From an uncultured Candidatus Actinomarina sp. (GTDB lineage Bacteria; Actinomycetota; Acidimicrobiia; Actinomarinales; Actinomarinaceae), in NCBI GenBank assembly GCA_902628045.1, contig CACOLU010000009.1, forward strand, positions 1 through 36,613: a DNA stretch of 36,613 nucleotides. Direction: 5' to 3'. The position numbers were made by a program, and so were the translations under genes. Positions 23,201 to 29,887 of this stretch are shown here, piece by piece. Each line of letters begins with the position of its first letter. Position 1 is the first letter of the stretch. The notes under the pieces are model-generated. The model was given only the letters and a program-made list of their open reading frames with translations. It ran no database searches and was not told the origin of the DNA.

Positions 23201-23847
23201 TTTCTATGAATGAGAAATTAGCTAAAAAACATAGAAAAATATTAGGGCCCCTTGGAAGGTTATTATTAAAAATTTTTAGATGGGAAATTAAAGGAAAAAT
23301 CCCTGATTTGGAAAAAATGATTCTTATAGGTATTCCTCATACAGCTATGAGAGATGCTTGGTACGCACTGTTAGCAGTATGGGCATTAGATTTAAAAGTT
23401 AATTTTTTTGGAGCAGCTTGGGTTTTTACAAGGCTTCCAAGTTTATTTACGATATCTAAAAATTTAGATAGGCAGGGAATTCCCTGGCCATTTTGGTGGT
23501 TACAAAAGTACTTGATGCTAAAACTTGGAGGCATACCTGTTTATCGTGTTAACTCCAAGGGACTTATAAGAGGAGCTGTTGAAGAGTTTAAGAATATAGA
23601 TAACTACACTTTAGTTATAGCACCAGAGGGAGGGGTTGAGCCTGTTAAGCAATTTAGAAGTGGTTATTACTACTTAGCAAAAGGACTAAACATACCATAT
23701 GTGCCTATTGAGATTGATTTCAAAAATAGGTGTTTTGCAATCCAAGACCCTAAATATATAACTGGAACATTTGAACAAGAATCACAAAAAATAGCGGGCT
23801 TATTCAGTGGAGTTGAAGGAGCAACTAGAACTTTTAAAATGTTATGA
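23197..23847 (+). CDS. PlsC-like acyltransferase (1-acylglycerol-3-phosphate acyltransferase family)
   Basis: 216 residues. The acyltransferase HX4D motif is IPHTAMRD (His48, Asp53). LKLGGIPVYR and VIAPEGGVEPVKQFRSGYYY correspond to motifs II and III, with PEG replacing the usual PEGTR; LNIPYVPIEIDF is motif IV. This variant fits small soluble or peripheral members that acylate lysophosphatidate or other lipids; the acceptor is uncertain. Translationally coupled to asd (4-bp overlap), although no pathway link between amino-acid and lipid synthesis is obvious. Its 3' end overlaps DUF554 convergently by 14 bp. Confidence 0.75.
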   Translation: MISMNEKLAKKHRKILGPLGRLLLKIFRWEIKGKIPDLEKMILIGIPHTAMRDAWYALLAVWALDLKVNFFGAAWVFTRLPSLFTISKNLDRQGIPWPFWWLQKYLMLKLGGIPVYRVNSKGLIRGAVEEFKNIDNYTLVIAPEGGVEPVKQFRSGYYYLAKGLNIPYVPIEIDFKNRCFAIQDPKYITGTFEQESQKIAGLFSGVEGATRTFKML

Positions 23848-24517
23848 AGAATGGAATAAACAGACTCAATATATAGTTACCAACTGGTATCTGTTTTAAT
23901 CCCAATAAATTAATTCCGACACCCACAAGCAAAACTCCACCAATACTGGCAATTGAATCTGCTACAACTTGGTCTATCGATCCTCCAAGACCTAATGCGC
24001 ACAATGTAAAAAATCCTTGATAGAAAAGAATCGAAATCCCGGAATACCCCGCTCCTTTGCCACCGCTTGAAGTCAGAAAAAGTACTAAAAAACAATCGAG
24101 TGCAGTTTTAATTAATAGTAATTCTATATTCCCCTCTACAACGTCGAGAAAAGGCCCAACAATTGCTAATGGACCAGTAACTACAATTAGCGATGCAGTT
24201 AAATAACTTTCAATAAACTTGCTTTTTTCTGAATTATCTTTTTCAAATTTATTATGTAGATACTCTCCAAAATTTTTTATTCTATCTTCTATCCTTAAGT
24301 AAGAACCAATAATTGCCCCAATTAGTACCGCTACCAATGTGAGTAAAAATTCGGGACTTTTTAGCGACTCTCTTATTCCAAGTGTAAGAACAAGAAGACC
24401 AAGAGGTAATAAATTGTTCTCAAAATTTTTAATTTCTTTTTTAATAAAAAATCTTGTTAAAATTCCAACACCAATTACAGCAAAAGAATTTATTAGTGTA
24501 CCTATTCCCGGAATCAT
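23834..24517 (-). CDS. DUF554-family membrane protein
   Basis: 227 residues, six to seven membrane helices. The N-terminal MIPGIGTLINSFAVIGVGIL, LGIRESLKSP, FIESYLTASLIVVTGPLAIVG and SSGGKGAGYSGISI are DUF554 (YdfK-like) features. Its function is unknown and it is presumed to be a transporter. ATG shares a base with the stop of dcd (TAATG), so it is coupled to dcd. Convergent overlap with the acyltransferase. Confidence 0.8.
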   Translation of the reverse strand: MIPGIGTLINSFAVIGVGILTRFFIKKEIKNFENNLLPLGLLVLTLGIRESLKSPEFLLTLVAVLIGAIIGSYLRIEDRIKNFGEYLHNKFEKDNSEKSKFIESYLTASLIVVTGPLAIVGPFLDVVEGNIELLLIKTALDCFLVLFLTSSGGKGAGYSGISILFYQGFFTLCALGLGGSIDQVVADSIASIGGVLLVGVGINLLGLKQIPVGNYILSLFIPFFITF

Positions 24518-25080
24518 TATTCTTTAAAATCAGTATGACTTTTGCTGGGAGTAGGTCCCTCTTGCCCCTGATACTTGCTCCCATAAGTTTCTGTCCCGTA
24601 TTCAGATTCTGATGGCGAATTCAGATAGTAAAAAGAAATTTGGCCTATTTTCATTTCTGGATAAATTTTTATCGGAAGATTTGCAACATTTGAAAGTTCA
24701 AGTGTTAAGTAACCAGAAAATCCAGGATCGACAAAACCTGCTGTAGAGTGAATTAACAAACCAATCCTACCAAGAGAACTTTTTCCTTCGAGTCTTGCAA
24801 CTACTTTATTTGAAAGAGATATTTTTTCAAATGTAGTTCCTAGTACGAACTCACCAGGGTGAAGCACAAACGGCTCTTCAATTGAAGCGGTGATAAGTGT
24901 AGTGAGGTCATCTTGTTGAGCTTTTGGATCAATATGTGAATATTTATGGTTTTCAAAAACCCTAAAATCTGAACCTACCCTTAGGTCTACACTTGAGGGT
25001 TGAATATATTCCTCAATCAACGGAGATATCTCTATATCATTATTCTTTATTGAGCGTTTTATGTCTGTATCCGATAACAT
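24517..25080 (-). CDS. dcd: dCTP deaminase
   Basis: Makes dUTP from dCTP, or dUMP directly in bifunctional DCD-DUT forms. 187 residues. IQPSSVDLRVG starts the jelly-roll core. GKSSLGRIGLLIHSTAG and FVDPGFSGYLTLELSN are the signature segments, with the catalytic Glu in the latter, and IYPEMKIGQISFY plus the C-terminal YQGQEGPTPSKSH close over the substrate. The length and HSTAG sequence suit the bifunctional actinobacterial type, but this cannot be proven by eye. The purine-rich AAAGGGAAGA before ATG indicates a short leader rather than a leaderless start. Downstream DUF554 is coupled. Confidence 0.93.
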   Translation of the reverse strand: MLSDTDIKRSIKNNDIEISPLIEEYIQPSSVDLRVGSDFRVFENHKYSHIDPKAQQDDLTTLITASIEEPFVLHPGEFVLGTTFEKISLSNKVVARLEGKSSLGRIGLLIHSTAGFVDPGFSGYLTLELSNVANLPIKIYPEMKIGQISFYYLNSPSESEYGTETYGSKYQGQEGPTPSKSHTDFKE

Positions 25081-25123
25081 TCTTCCCTTTACTCTTTGAA
25101 TATATTAATCATTCTATAAAAAA

Positions 25124-25324
25124 TTATCTGTTTATCAAAGATGCAATAGACCACACTGTTATCAAAAAACCAACGGAAGTTAAAAAAACAGTTCTTCTTA
25201 AATACATATTTTCTCTTTTATGATTTTTATTAAAAAAAGCAGCAAGATTTCCTGCAACCATAGCCGCCCCCACACCTAATAAGAGAAGAATAATTGTTAA
25301 ATCTAATGCAAATGGATCATTCAT
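25124..25324 (-). CDS. Small two-helix membrane protein
   Basis: 66 residues, two membrane helices (about 8-30 and 45-63) joined by a basic loop (NKNHKRENMYLRR), so the loop is probably cytoplasmic with both ends outside. No family recognised. TAATAT lies five bases, or CATAAT seven bases, before the ATG, implying a leaderless transcript whose promoter overlaps that of the divergent LicA-like gene starting only a few bases away. Confidence 0.55.
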   Translation of the reverse strand: MNDPFALDLTIILLLLGVGAAMVAGNLAAFFNKNHKRENMYLRRTVFLTSVGFLITVWSIASLINR

Positions 25325-25346
25325 AACTTATATTATGATAATGAAT

Positions 25347-26192
25347 ATGTTCAAAGCTAGTGAAGTGATAGAAATATTTTTTAAATATGGCATTTCAAAT
25401 TCAAAAGATGAAAGCAAATATGACATTTCGGAGCTTGATGGTATTACAAATACAAGCTACTTAGTAAATGTAGAAAATGATAAGTATGTTCTGAGAATAC
25501 CTGGTAATAATCCAGATGTAATAAATAGAAGTTCTGAAAAACAAAACACAAAAAAAGCACAGGAATGCGGATTGACATTACCTTATTTAATTTTTGATGA
25601 AGATACAGGAATAAAAATTTCAAAATTTTATGATATTTATACCTATAAATCTTCTGATTTTAAAAATGAAAATATGAGGAAGGAAGCTTTTAAGAAACTT
25701 TTTGATTTACACAATTCAGGTTTAGTTTTTGAAAAAAACTTCTCACCATTCAATGTATTTAATGAAATAGCAGATATTTCCAATTCATTAGAGAAAGAAG
25801 CTAGAGAAGTTGGATTTGAGATTGTTAACAAAATTAAAGAAATAGGGATTAACAATAGTCCATGCCACCAAGATCTTTATTCAGGTAATTTTGTTATATA
25901 CAAAAATCAAACTTACTTAATTGATTGGGAGTATTCATCGATGGGAGATAAATTTTTTGATTATGCAGACTTATTTTGGCAAAATGAGTTTGATTTAGAT
26001 AAAAGTATACGTCAAGATGCGCTCAAAGAAATTGGAATACATAAAAATGATGAAATTGAAAAGTTCGAATATTTTGAAATATTATCAATGATTACATGGG
26101 GATTGTGGGCTTTAAAACGCTCTCCTGATGATAATGATGGTAAGAGTTCATTATTAAAAGCAATTAAACTCAGTGTTGATAAAAAACTTTAA
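25347..26192 (+). CDS. LicA-like choline kinase / aminoglycoside-phosphotransferase-fold kinase
   Basis: Small-molecule kinase of the APH fold. SYLVNVENDKYVLRIPG forms the N-lobe with the ATP-binding Lys region. CHQDLYSGNFV carries the catalytic Asp and metal-binding Asn (HxDxxxxN), and YLIDWEYSSMGDKFFDYADL is the metal-binding IDWEY motif typical of LicA/choline-ethanolamine kinases. About 281 residues from this start; ATGs also occur at 25335 and 25341, but they overlap the likely -10 (TATTAT or TATGAT), so 25347 is preferred with modest certainty. Substrate may be choline, ethanolamine or a related metabolite such as thiamine. Confidence 0.75.
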   Translation: MFKASEVIEIFFKYGISNSKDESKYDISELDGITNTSYLVNVENDKYVLRIPGNNPDVINRSSEKQNTKKAQECGLTLPYLIFDEDTGIKISKFYDIYTYKSSDFKNENMRKEAFKKLFDLHNSGLVFEKNFSPFNVFNEIADISNSLEKEAREVGFEIVNKIKEIGINNSPCHQDLYSGNFVIYKNQTYLIDWEYSSMGDKFFDYADLFWQNEFDLDKSIRQDALKEIGIHKNDEIEKFEYFEILSMITWGLWALKRSPDDNDGKSSLLKAIKLSVDKKL

Positions 26193-26263
26193 AAAGATTC
26201 TCAATTAATCATAGAATTCCGTTAGAATTTCGCAGTTAGGAAAAAAGGAATAAAATTTAATTT

Positions 26264-26359
26264 ATGGGATCTTTGATTAAAAAAAGACGCAAAAAAATGT
26301 CAAAACACAAGTATCGTAAGCGTCGTAAATCAAATAGACACAAGAAGAAAAGCGGTTAG
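26264..26359 (+). CDS. Small ribosomal protein bS22 (AURKAIP1/COX24-domain)
   Basis: A 31-residue, highly basic gene too short for ordinary ORF calling. It begins MGSLIKKRRKKMSKHKYRKR, nearly the same as the mycobacterial bS22 N-terminus (MGSVIKKRRKRMSKKKHRK). This protein binds near the decoding centre of the small subunit in actinobacterial ribosomes, and relatives occur in mitochondria. A leader of some tens of bases is likely: TAGAAT lies at 26223-26228, and AAGGAA is about 14 bases before the ATG. It ends one base before the PAC2 stop, tail to tail. A good marker of the phylum. Confidence 0.88.
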   Translation: MGSLIKKRRKKMSKHKYRKRRKSNRHKKKSG

Positions 26360-27208
26360 TTAAATTTCTCTTTCTTCATTTAAGAAATCTTCAATTTGTT
26401 GAACAAGGTTATCTTCTGAAAAATTATCTTCGATACTGACATCAGCTTCTTCTAATTTAGAAACATATTCAGCTAAGTCCTGTGAGTTTTCCATAGCTTT
26501 GTTAATTTTAAGTTCAAACTGTTGTCCTTCACTTTGAATCCCAGAATCATCAATATCAATTTTTAAAATATCAGAAGTTTTATTAAGAAGAGCACTCATT
26601 CCTTTAGGATATCCACCACTACTTAAATAATGAGGTACTGCTGCCCAAAGTCCTGCTGTCTCAATTCCATTATCTCTTAAAGTTTGACCGACAACACTTG
26701 TTATACCAGTAGGGCCAGAATAATTCGGATTAAAAACATTGTACCTTGAATGAAATGTTGGATCACCACTAACACCAAATATTGGTACAGGTAGTGTATG
26801 CGCAACTTGTCCAAAAAAAGCCCCTAGCGTAACAGCTTTTTTTACCCCAAGTTCTAATAGGGTATCTGATATATTCCTAGAATAATCTTTCCATTTCATG
26901 GACGGTTCTTCACCAAAAACTAAAATCAAGTCACTTTTTAACTTATAATCTTCAATTGAATAGAAAGAAGTTTGAGGCCAGTGAAAATTTCTTTCTCCAA
27001 AGTCTTTTACTTCAACAATTGGTCTTCTCATTTGGTAGTTGTAGTAAGAATCTGAATTTAATTCTGCAAATGGCTCTACATCGTAGATACTGCTTAAATT
27101 TTCGACACAACCAGTAGCAGTGTTACCAGCGTCGCTCCAACCTTCGAATGCAAGTATTGCAACAGGTTCTGATAAAAGTGGCTTTCTATACCAAACTACA
27201 TCTTCCAT
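26360..27208 (-). CDS. PAC2-family protein
   Basis: 282 residues. ILAFEGWSDAGNTATG, DLILVFGEEPSMKW, VTLGAFFGQVAHTLPVPIFG, PTGITSVVGQTLRDNGIETAGLWAAVPHYLS and the acidic C-terminus are the actinobacterial PAC2 (proteasome assembly chaperone 2-like) pattern. Eukaryotic PAC2 assembles proteasomes. In actinobacteria the role is not settled, although proteasome genes often occur in the same genomes; none is in this window. TATTCT exactly six bases before the ATG suggests leaderless mRNA. The fold resembles purine nucleoside phosphorylases without their catalytic site. Confidence 0.85.
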   Translation of the reverse strand: MEDVVWYRKPLLSEPVAILAFEGWSDAGNTATGCVENLSSIYDVEPFAELNSDSYYNYQMRRPIVEVKDFGERNFHWPQTSFYSIEDYKLKSDLILVFGEEPSMKWKDYSRNISDTLLELGVKKAVTLGAFFGQVAHTLPVPIFGVSGDPTFHSRYNVFNPNYSGPTGITSVVGQTLRDNGIETAGLWAAVPHYLSSGGYPKGMSALLNKTSDILKIDIDDSGIQSEGQQFELKINKAMENSQDLAEYVSKLEEADVSIEDNFSEDNLVQQIEDFLNEEREI

Positions 27209-27214
27209 AATTGA

Positions 27215-27220
27215 AGAATA
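27215..27220 (-). promoter_or_regulatory. -10 element of PAC2 gene
   Basis: TATTCT on the minus strand, six bases before ATG 27208. No convincing -35. Confidence 0.4.
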
Positions 27221-27251
27221 ATGTTGCGGTAGATTTATTTAAGATTAATTT

Positions 27252-29348
27252 TTAGAGTTTTCTTGAAGAGTTTATTACTACCGAAATGCTAGAAAGAGCC
27301 ATTGCTAATGCTGCCAAATTAGGTGTAATTAGGCCAACAACTGCCACAGGTATCATTAGTGTGTTATAAATAAAAGCAAGAAAAAGATTTTGATATATTC
27401 TATATTTTGATTTTTTTGAAAGATTAAATATTTCACTCAGAGTTTCCAAACCTCCCTTGTGAATTAATATGTCTCCAGAAACTTGTGCAATTTGGCTACT
27501 TGAAGAGGTTGTTACTCCAACATCCGCCTGTTTAATTGATGGTGAATCATTAATTCCGTCACCAACAAAAATTACTCTGCCATCTTTTTGAATATCTTTT
27601 ACAAAGTCAAGTTTTTCCTCAGGGCTTTTATCAGAATAAAATTCTTTTATATTTTGTTTTTCAGCAAATTTTTCTACATTAACTTTTTTATCACCAGACA
27701 GAATTATGATATGTTTCTCTTCTTTAAGCTCCCCTAAAAAATTGTTAGATACGGATGATTCTTCTTCTAAGAATAAAAAATAATCCTGATCATTTATTGA
27801 AACTTTAAGAGAAGAGTCATTTTTCTCTTTGTTTTTTTCAATTTTAATGAGTTGTTCTTCAACAATACCTTCAATTCCAACGCCGGGTTTTTCTTTTATA
27901 TTTGAAGCAGGAAGAAGTGTTAAATCCTCTAACTCTGCTTGATACACAATACTTTTTGCAATTGGGTGTTGAGAATAGTTTTCAAGACTTGCAATCAACT
28001 GCAAAACAGTACTTCTTGGAGTAGTTTCATTGGGCATCTGAATTTCCCTGATTTTAAAGATACCGGAGGAAAGAGTGCCAGTTTTGTCAAAAACCATTGT
28101 ATTTATGTCTCCAAACTTTTGAAGAATATCAAAATTCTTAAAAAGAAAGCCTTTTAGTTTGCTAACTGTTGCAGTTTTAAATAAAACTATTGGGGTTGCT
28201 AGTCCCAGTGCACATGGACATGCAATAACTAATACAGCTATTGCATTTTTTAAGGCGTCTATCAAGGCAACATCTTGAATTAGAAACTTGAAGACAAAAG
28301 TGCTAAAGCTTGTAAATAAAACAACCGGTACAAAATACTGTGTAATTGTGTCGAGTGATTTTTGAATATCTGGCTTAGTTCCCTGAGCATTTCTGATTAA
28401 GTCTTCGATAATGTTATAAGTTGATTTTTGGTAAGATTCTTTTACTTCAATCTCTAGATTTCCTTGTAAATTAATACTTCCTCCAACAACCTGATCTCCT
28501 TTTTCCTTCGTTAAAGGAATAGACTCTCCAGTAAGAAGGCTTTCATCAACAGTAGTTTCACCTTCAACAATCTCACCATCAACAGGAATAATTTCACCGA
28601 CCATTACATTGAAACGATCTTTTTCTTGAACATCTTTTGTAGGTATTTCAATTCTGTCTTCATCTCTATTTACTATCAAAGTTTTTGGCATACGACTTTT
28701 TATTGACTCTGATGTTTTCACAGACTCTTCTATTACTCTATCTTCTACTGCCTTACCAATAAGTAAAAAAGACACAATAAAAGCTCCAGTATCAAGAAAC
28801 ATTTTATTTTCACCCGATGGAGAACCTACTGAAGAAACCAGCTCAGCTGGTAATAGAGAAATTAACAAAGAGCTTAAACTTCCAAGCGAGATTAAAGTGT
28901 CCATATTGAAATCAAGATTTTTAATTTTTTTAAACGCAGATATATGGAAATTTCTTCCAAGAACTAAAATAACAAAAAAACCTATAAAGTAGGATATTAA
29001 ATCTAAACCTGCTTCAAAAAAATACTTAAGAGAAACGGTCATTAATAATGAAGCTATTGGGGTAAAGATTTTAAATTTGATATTTTTTTTAATATTATCT
29101 TCAGAAGCTTCTTTTGCTTTATAGCCAATCTTATTTACCGATTTAATAATTTCATCAAAATCAATACTTTCATCATCTGTGATATCTACAATTGCAGATT
29201 TTAAAGGAAAGCTAACTGATGCGTCTAATACATGTTCGTTTTTTGTTAGTACTCGCTCAACTCTTGCAGCACAAGCCGCACAAGTCATACCATCAATATC
29301 TAAATTGACAGATTTAGATTGATTCGACAACTGTATAGCCTTGTTCAT
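27252..29348 (-). CDS. copA: Copper-exporting P1B-type ATPase CopA
   Basis: 698 residues. One N-terminal heavy-metal domain with MTCAAC (from residue 21); eight membrane helices; actuator TGES; transport motif ACPCALGLATP; phosphorylation motif DKTGTLS; nucleotide-binding His in SQHPIAKS; hinge GDGINDSP. The last helices carry FIYNTLMIPVAVVG and AMALSSISVVINSSRK, which are the Cu+ (P1B-1) ligand signatures rather than Zn or Cd ones. It should export Cu+ from the cytoplasm. The ATG lies 35 bp inside copZ; a TTG further in would shorten the overlap. Delivered copper probably comes from CopZ in the same operon. Confidence 0.93.
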   Translation of the reverse strand: MNKAIQLSNQSKSVNLDIDGMTCAACAARVERVLTKNEHVLDASVSFPLKSAIVDITDDESIDFDEIIKSVNKIGYKAKEASEDNIKKNIKFKIFTPIASLLMTVSLKYFFEAGLDLISYFIGFFVILVLGRNFHISAFKKIKNLDFNMDTLISLGSLSSLLISLLPAELVSSVGSPSGENKMFLDTGAFIVSFLLIGKAVEDRVIEESVKTSESIKSRMPKTLIVNRDEDRIEIPTKDVQEKDRFNVMVGEIIPVDGEIVEGETTVDESLLTGESIPLTKEKGDQVVGGSINLQGNLEIEVKESYQKSTYNIIEDLIRNAQGTKPDIQKSLDTITQYFVPVVLFTSFSTFVFKFLIQDVALIDALKNAIAVLVIACPCALGLATPIVLFKTATVSKLKGFLFKNFDILQKFGDINTMVFDKTGTLSSGIFKIREIQMPNETTPRSTVLQLIASLENYSQHPIAKSIVYQAELEDLTLLPASNIKEKPGVGIEGIVEEQLIKIEKNKEKNDSSLKVSINDQDYFLFLEEESSVSNNFLGELKEEKHIIILSGDKKVNVEKFAEKQNIKEFYSDKSPEEKLDFVKDIQKDGRVIFVGDGINDSPSIKQADVGVTTSSSSQIAQVSGDILIHKGGLETLSEIFNLSKKSKYRIYQNLFLAFIYNTLMIPVAVVGLITPNLAALAMALSSISVVINSSRKL

Positions 29349-29523
29349 CGAGCATGTTAGAAACCAGAGACAAATCTAGATCTGAGGAAGACTTTACTTC
29401 TACTGATTTTTGATCAATATCAACGTTGACAGTTTCAACATTTTCGAGACTATTTATAGTTGACTCAATTGTTTCTTTACAGTGCCCACAACTAATTTCA
29501 GGTACAGTAAATTTTGTTTCCAT
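29314..29523 (-). CDS. copZ: Copper chaperone CopZ (heavy-metal-associated domain)
   Basis: 69 residues, one ferredoxin-like metal domain with the ISCGHCKETIE motif (CxxC at 12-15) that binds Cu+ and passes it to CopA. It overlaps the copA start by 35 bp, in an operon. TATTAT lies six bases before the ATG, implying a leaderless transcript. No CueR- or CsoR-type operator is obvious in the short gap to the terminator at 29555, so metal control may be elsewhere. Confidence 0.92.
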   Translation of the reverse strand: METKFTVPEISCGHCKETIESTINSLENVETVNVDIDQKSVEVKSSSDLDLSLVSNMLDEQGYTVVESI

Positions 29524-29529
29524 AATTAA

Positions 29530-29535
29530 ATAATA
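29530..29535 (-). promoter_or_regulatory. -10 element of copZ-copA operon
   Basis: TATTAT on the minus strand, six bases before ATG 29523; the -35 region would overlap the upstream terminator stem. Confidence 0.45.
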
Positions 29536-29554
29536 ATAATGATGTGTTTATAAA

Positions 29555-29582
29555 ATAAGCCCCTATTTTCATAGGGGCTTAT
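29555..29582 (-). terminator. Intrinsic terminator of the small zinc-protein gene
   Basis: A perfect 12-bp stem, ATAAGCCCCTAT with ATAGGGGCTTAT, with a four-base loop that reads GAAA on the minus strand. It is followed there by TTTATAAAC, so the RNA ends in a U-rich tract. It separates the 29628-29822 gene and its C-rich RNA from copZ. Confidence 0.8.
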
Positions 29583-29584
29583 CG

Positions 29585-29620
29585 GAAACCTCATGGGGGA
29601 GATTTCATTAGGGGGGGAAT
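29585..29620 (-). ncRNA. C-rich double-hairpin RNA in a 3' UTR, 6C-like
   Basis: On the minus strand, within 10 bases of the stop of the 64-residue gene, a C7 run (29611-29617) and a C5 run (29595-29599) each sit in a hairpin loop. The second hairpin is strong: GAAATCT pairs with AGGTTTC (7 bp, one G-U) around CCCCCATG. The first is weak (ATT/AAT around the C7) unless it competes for the second stem. A terminator follows. Actinobacterial 6C RNAs have two hairpins with C-rich loops before a terminator and can act on mRNAs through the C runs. This resembles them but does not fully match. Confidence 0.5.
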
Positions 29621-29627
29621 TTAAAAC

Positions 29628-29822
29628 TTAAGCAGTTTCTTGGAGAATTCTGCCTCTAACTCTAGGATATTTCACTGGAGCGTGATTGAAGCAATGATCT
29701 CTTTTGTTATATATACTTAGTTGAGTACTGCAAGATTCATCTTTACATACTCTGCCCTGGTCAAAACTTTTTGATGGCCTTATTCCGCCCTTAATTTGAC
29801 TAGCTTTTAATCCGTCTGTCAT
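29628..29822 (-). CDS. Small zinc-site protein with LSIYN motif
   Basis: 64 residues. A basic N-terminus, then VCKDESCSTQLSIYN and HCFNHAP, giving likely zinc ligands Cys-x4-Cys and Cys-x2-His, then a basic Arg-rich tail (YPRVRGRI). Similar short proteins with a CxxxxCxTxLSIYN...CxxH pattern occur in actinobacteria, but I know no function for them; nucleic-acid binding is plausible. ATG has AAAGGA about six bases upstream, so this gene is leadered, unlike most neighbours. A CRP-like palindrome covers its promoter, and a C-rich RNA and terminator form its 3' end. Confidence 0.68.
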   Translation of the reverse strand: MTDGLKASQIKGGIRPSKSFDQGRVCKDESCSTQLSIYNKRDHCFNHAPVKYPRVRGRILQETA

Positions 29823-29840
29823 TTTATTCCTTTATATACT

Positions 29841-29858
29841 TTGTGAATATATTCACAA
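29841..29858. promoter_or_regulatory. Perfect CRP/FNR-type palindrome
   Basis: TTGTGAATATATTCACAA is a perfect 18-bp palindrome matching TGTGA-N6-TCACA, the CRP/GlxR consensus. TATATT within it could be the -10 of the 64-residue gene (ATG 29822), so the bound regulator would more likely repress. It lies between that gene and the M3 peptidase gene. Confidence 0.6.
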
Positions 29859-29887
29859 GCTTAACACTTTAATTTTAGATGGCAACT

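Noticed and set aside
24993-25223. Plus-strand 76-residue ORF over the dcd start
   Set aside because: It is a shadow of dcd and the small membrane protein gene, with no family resemblance.
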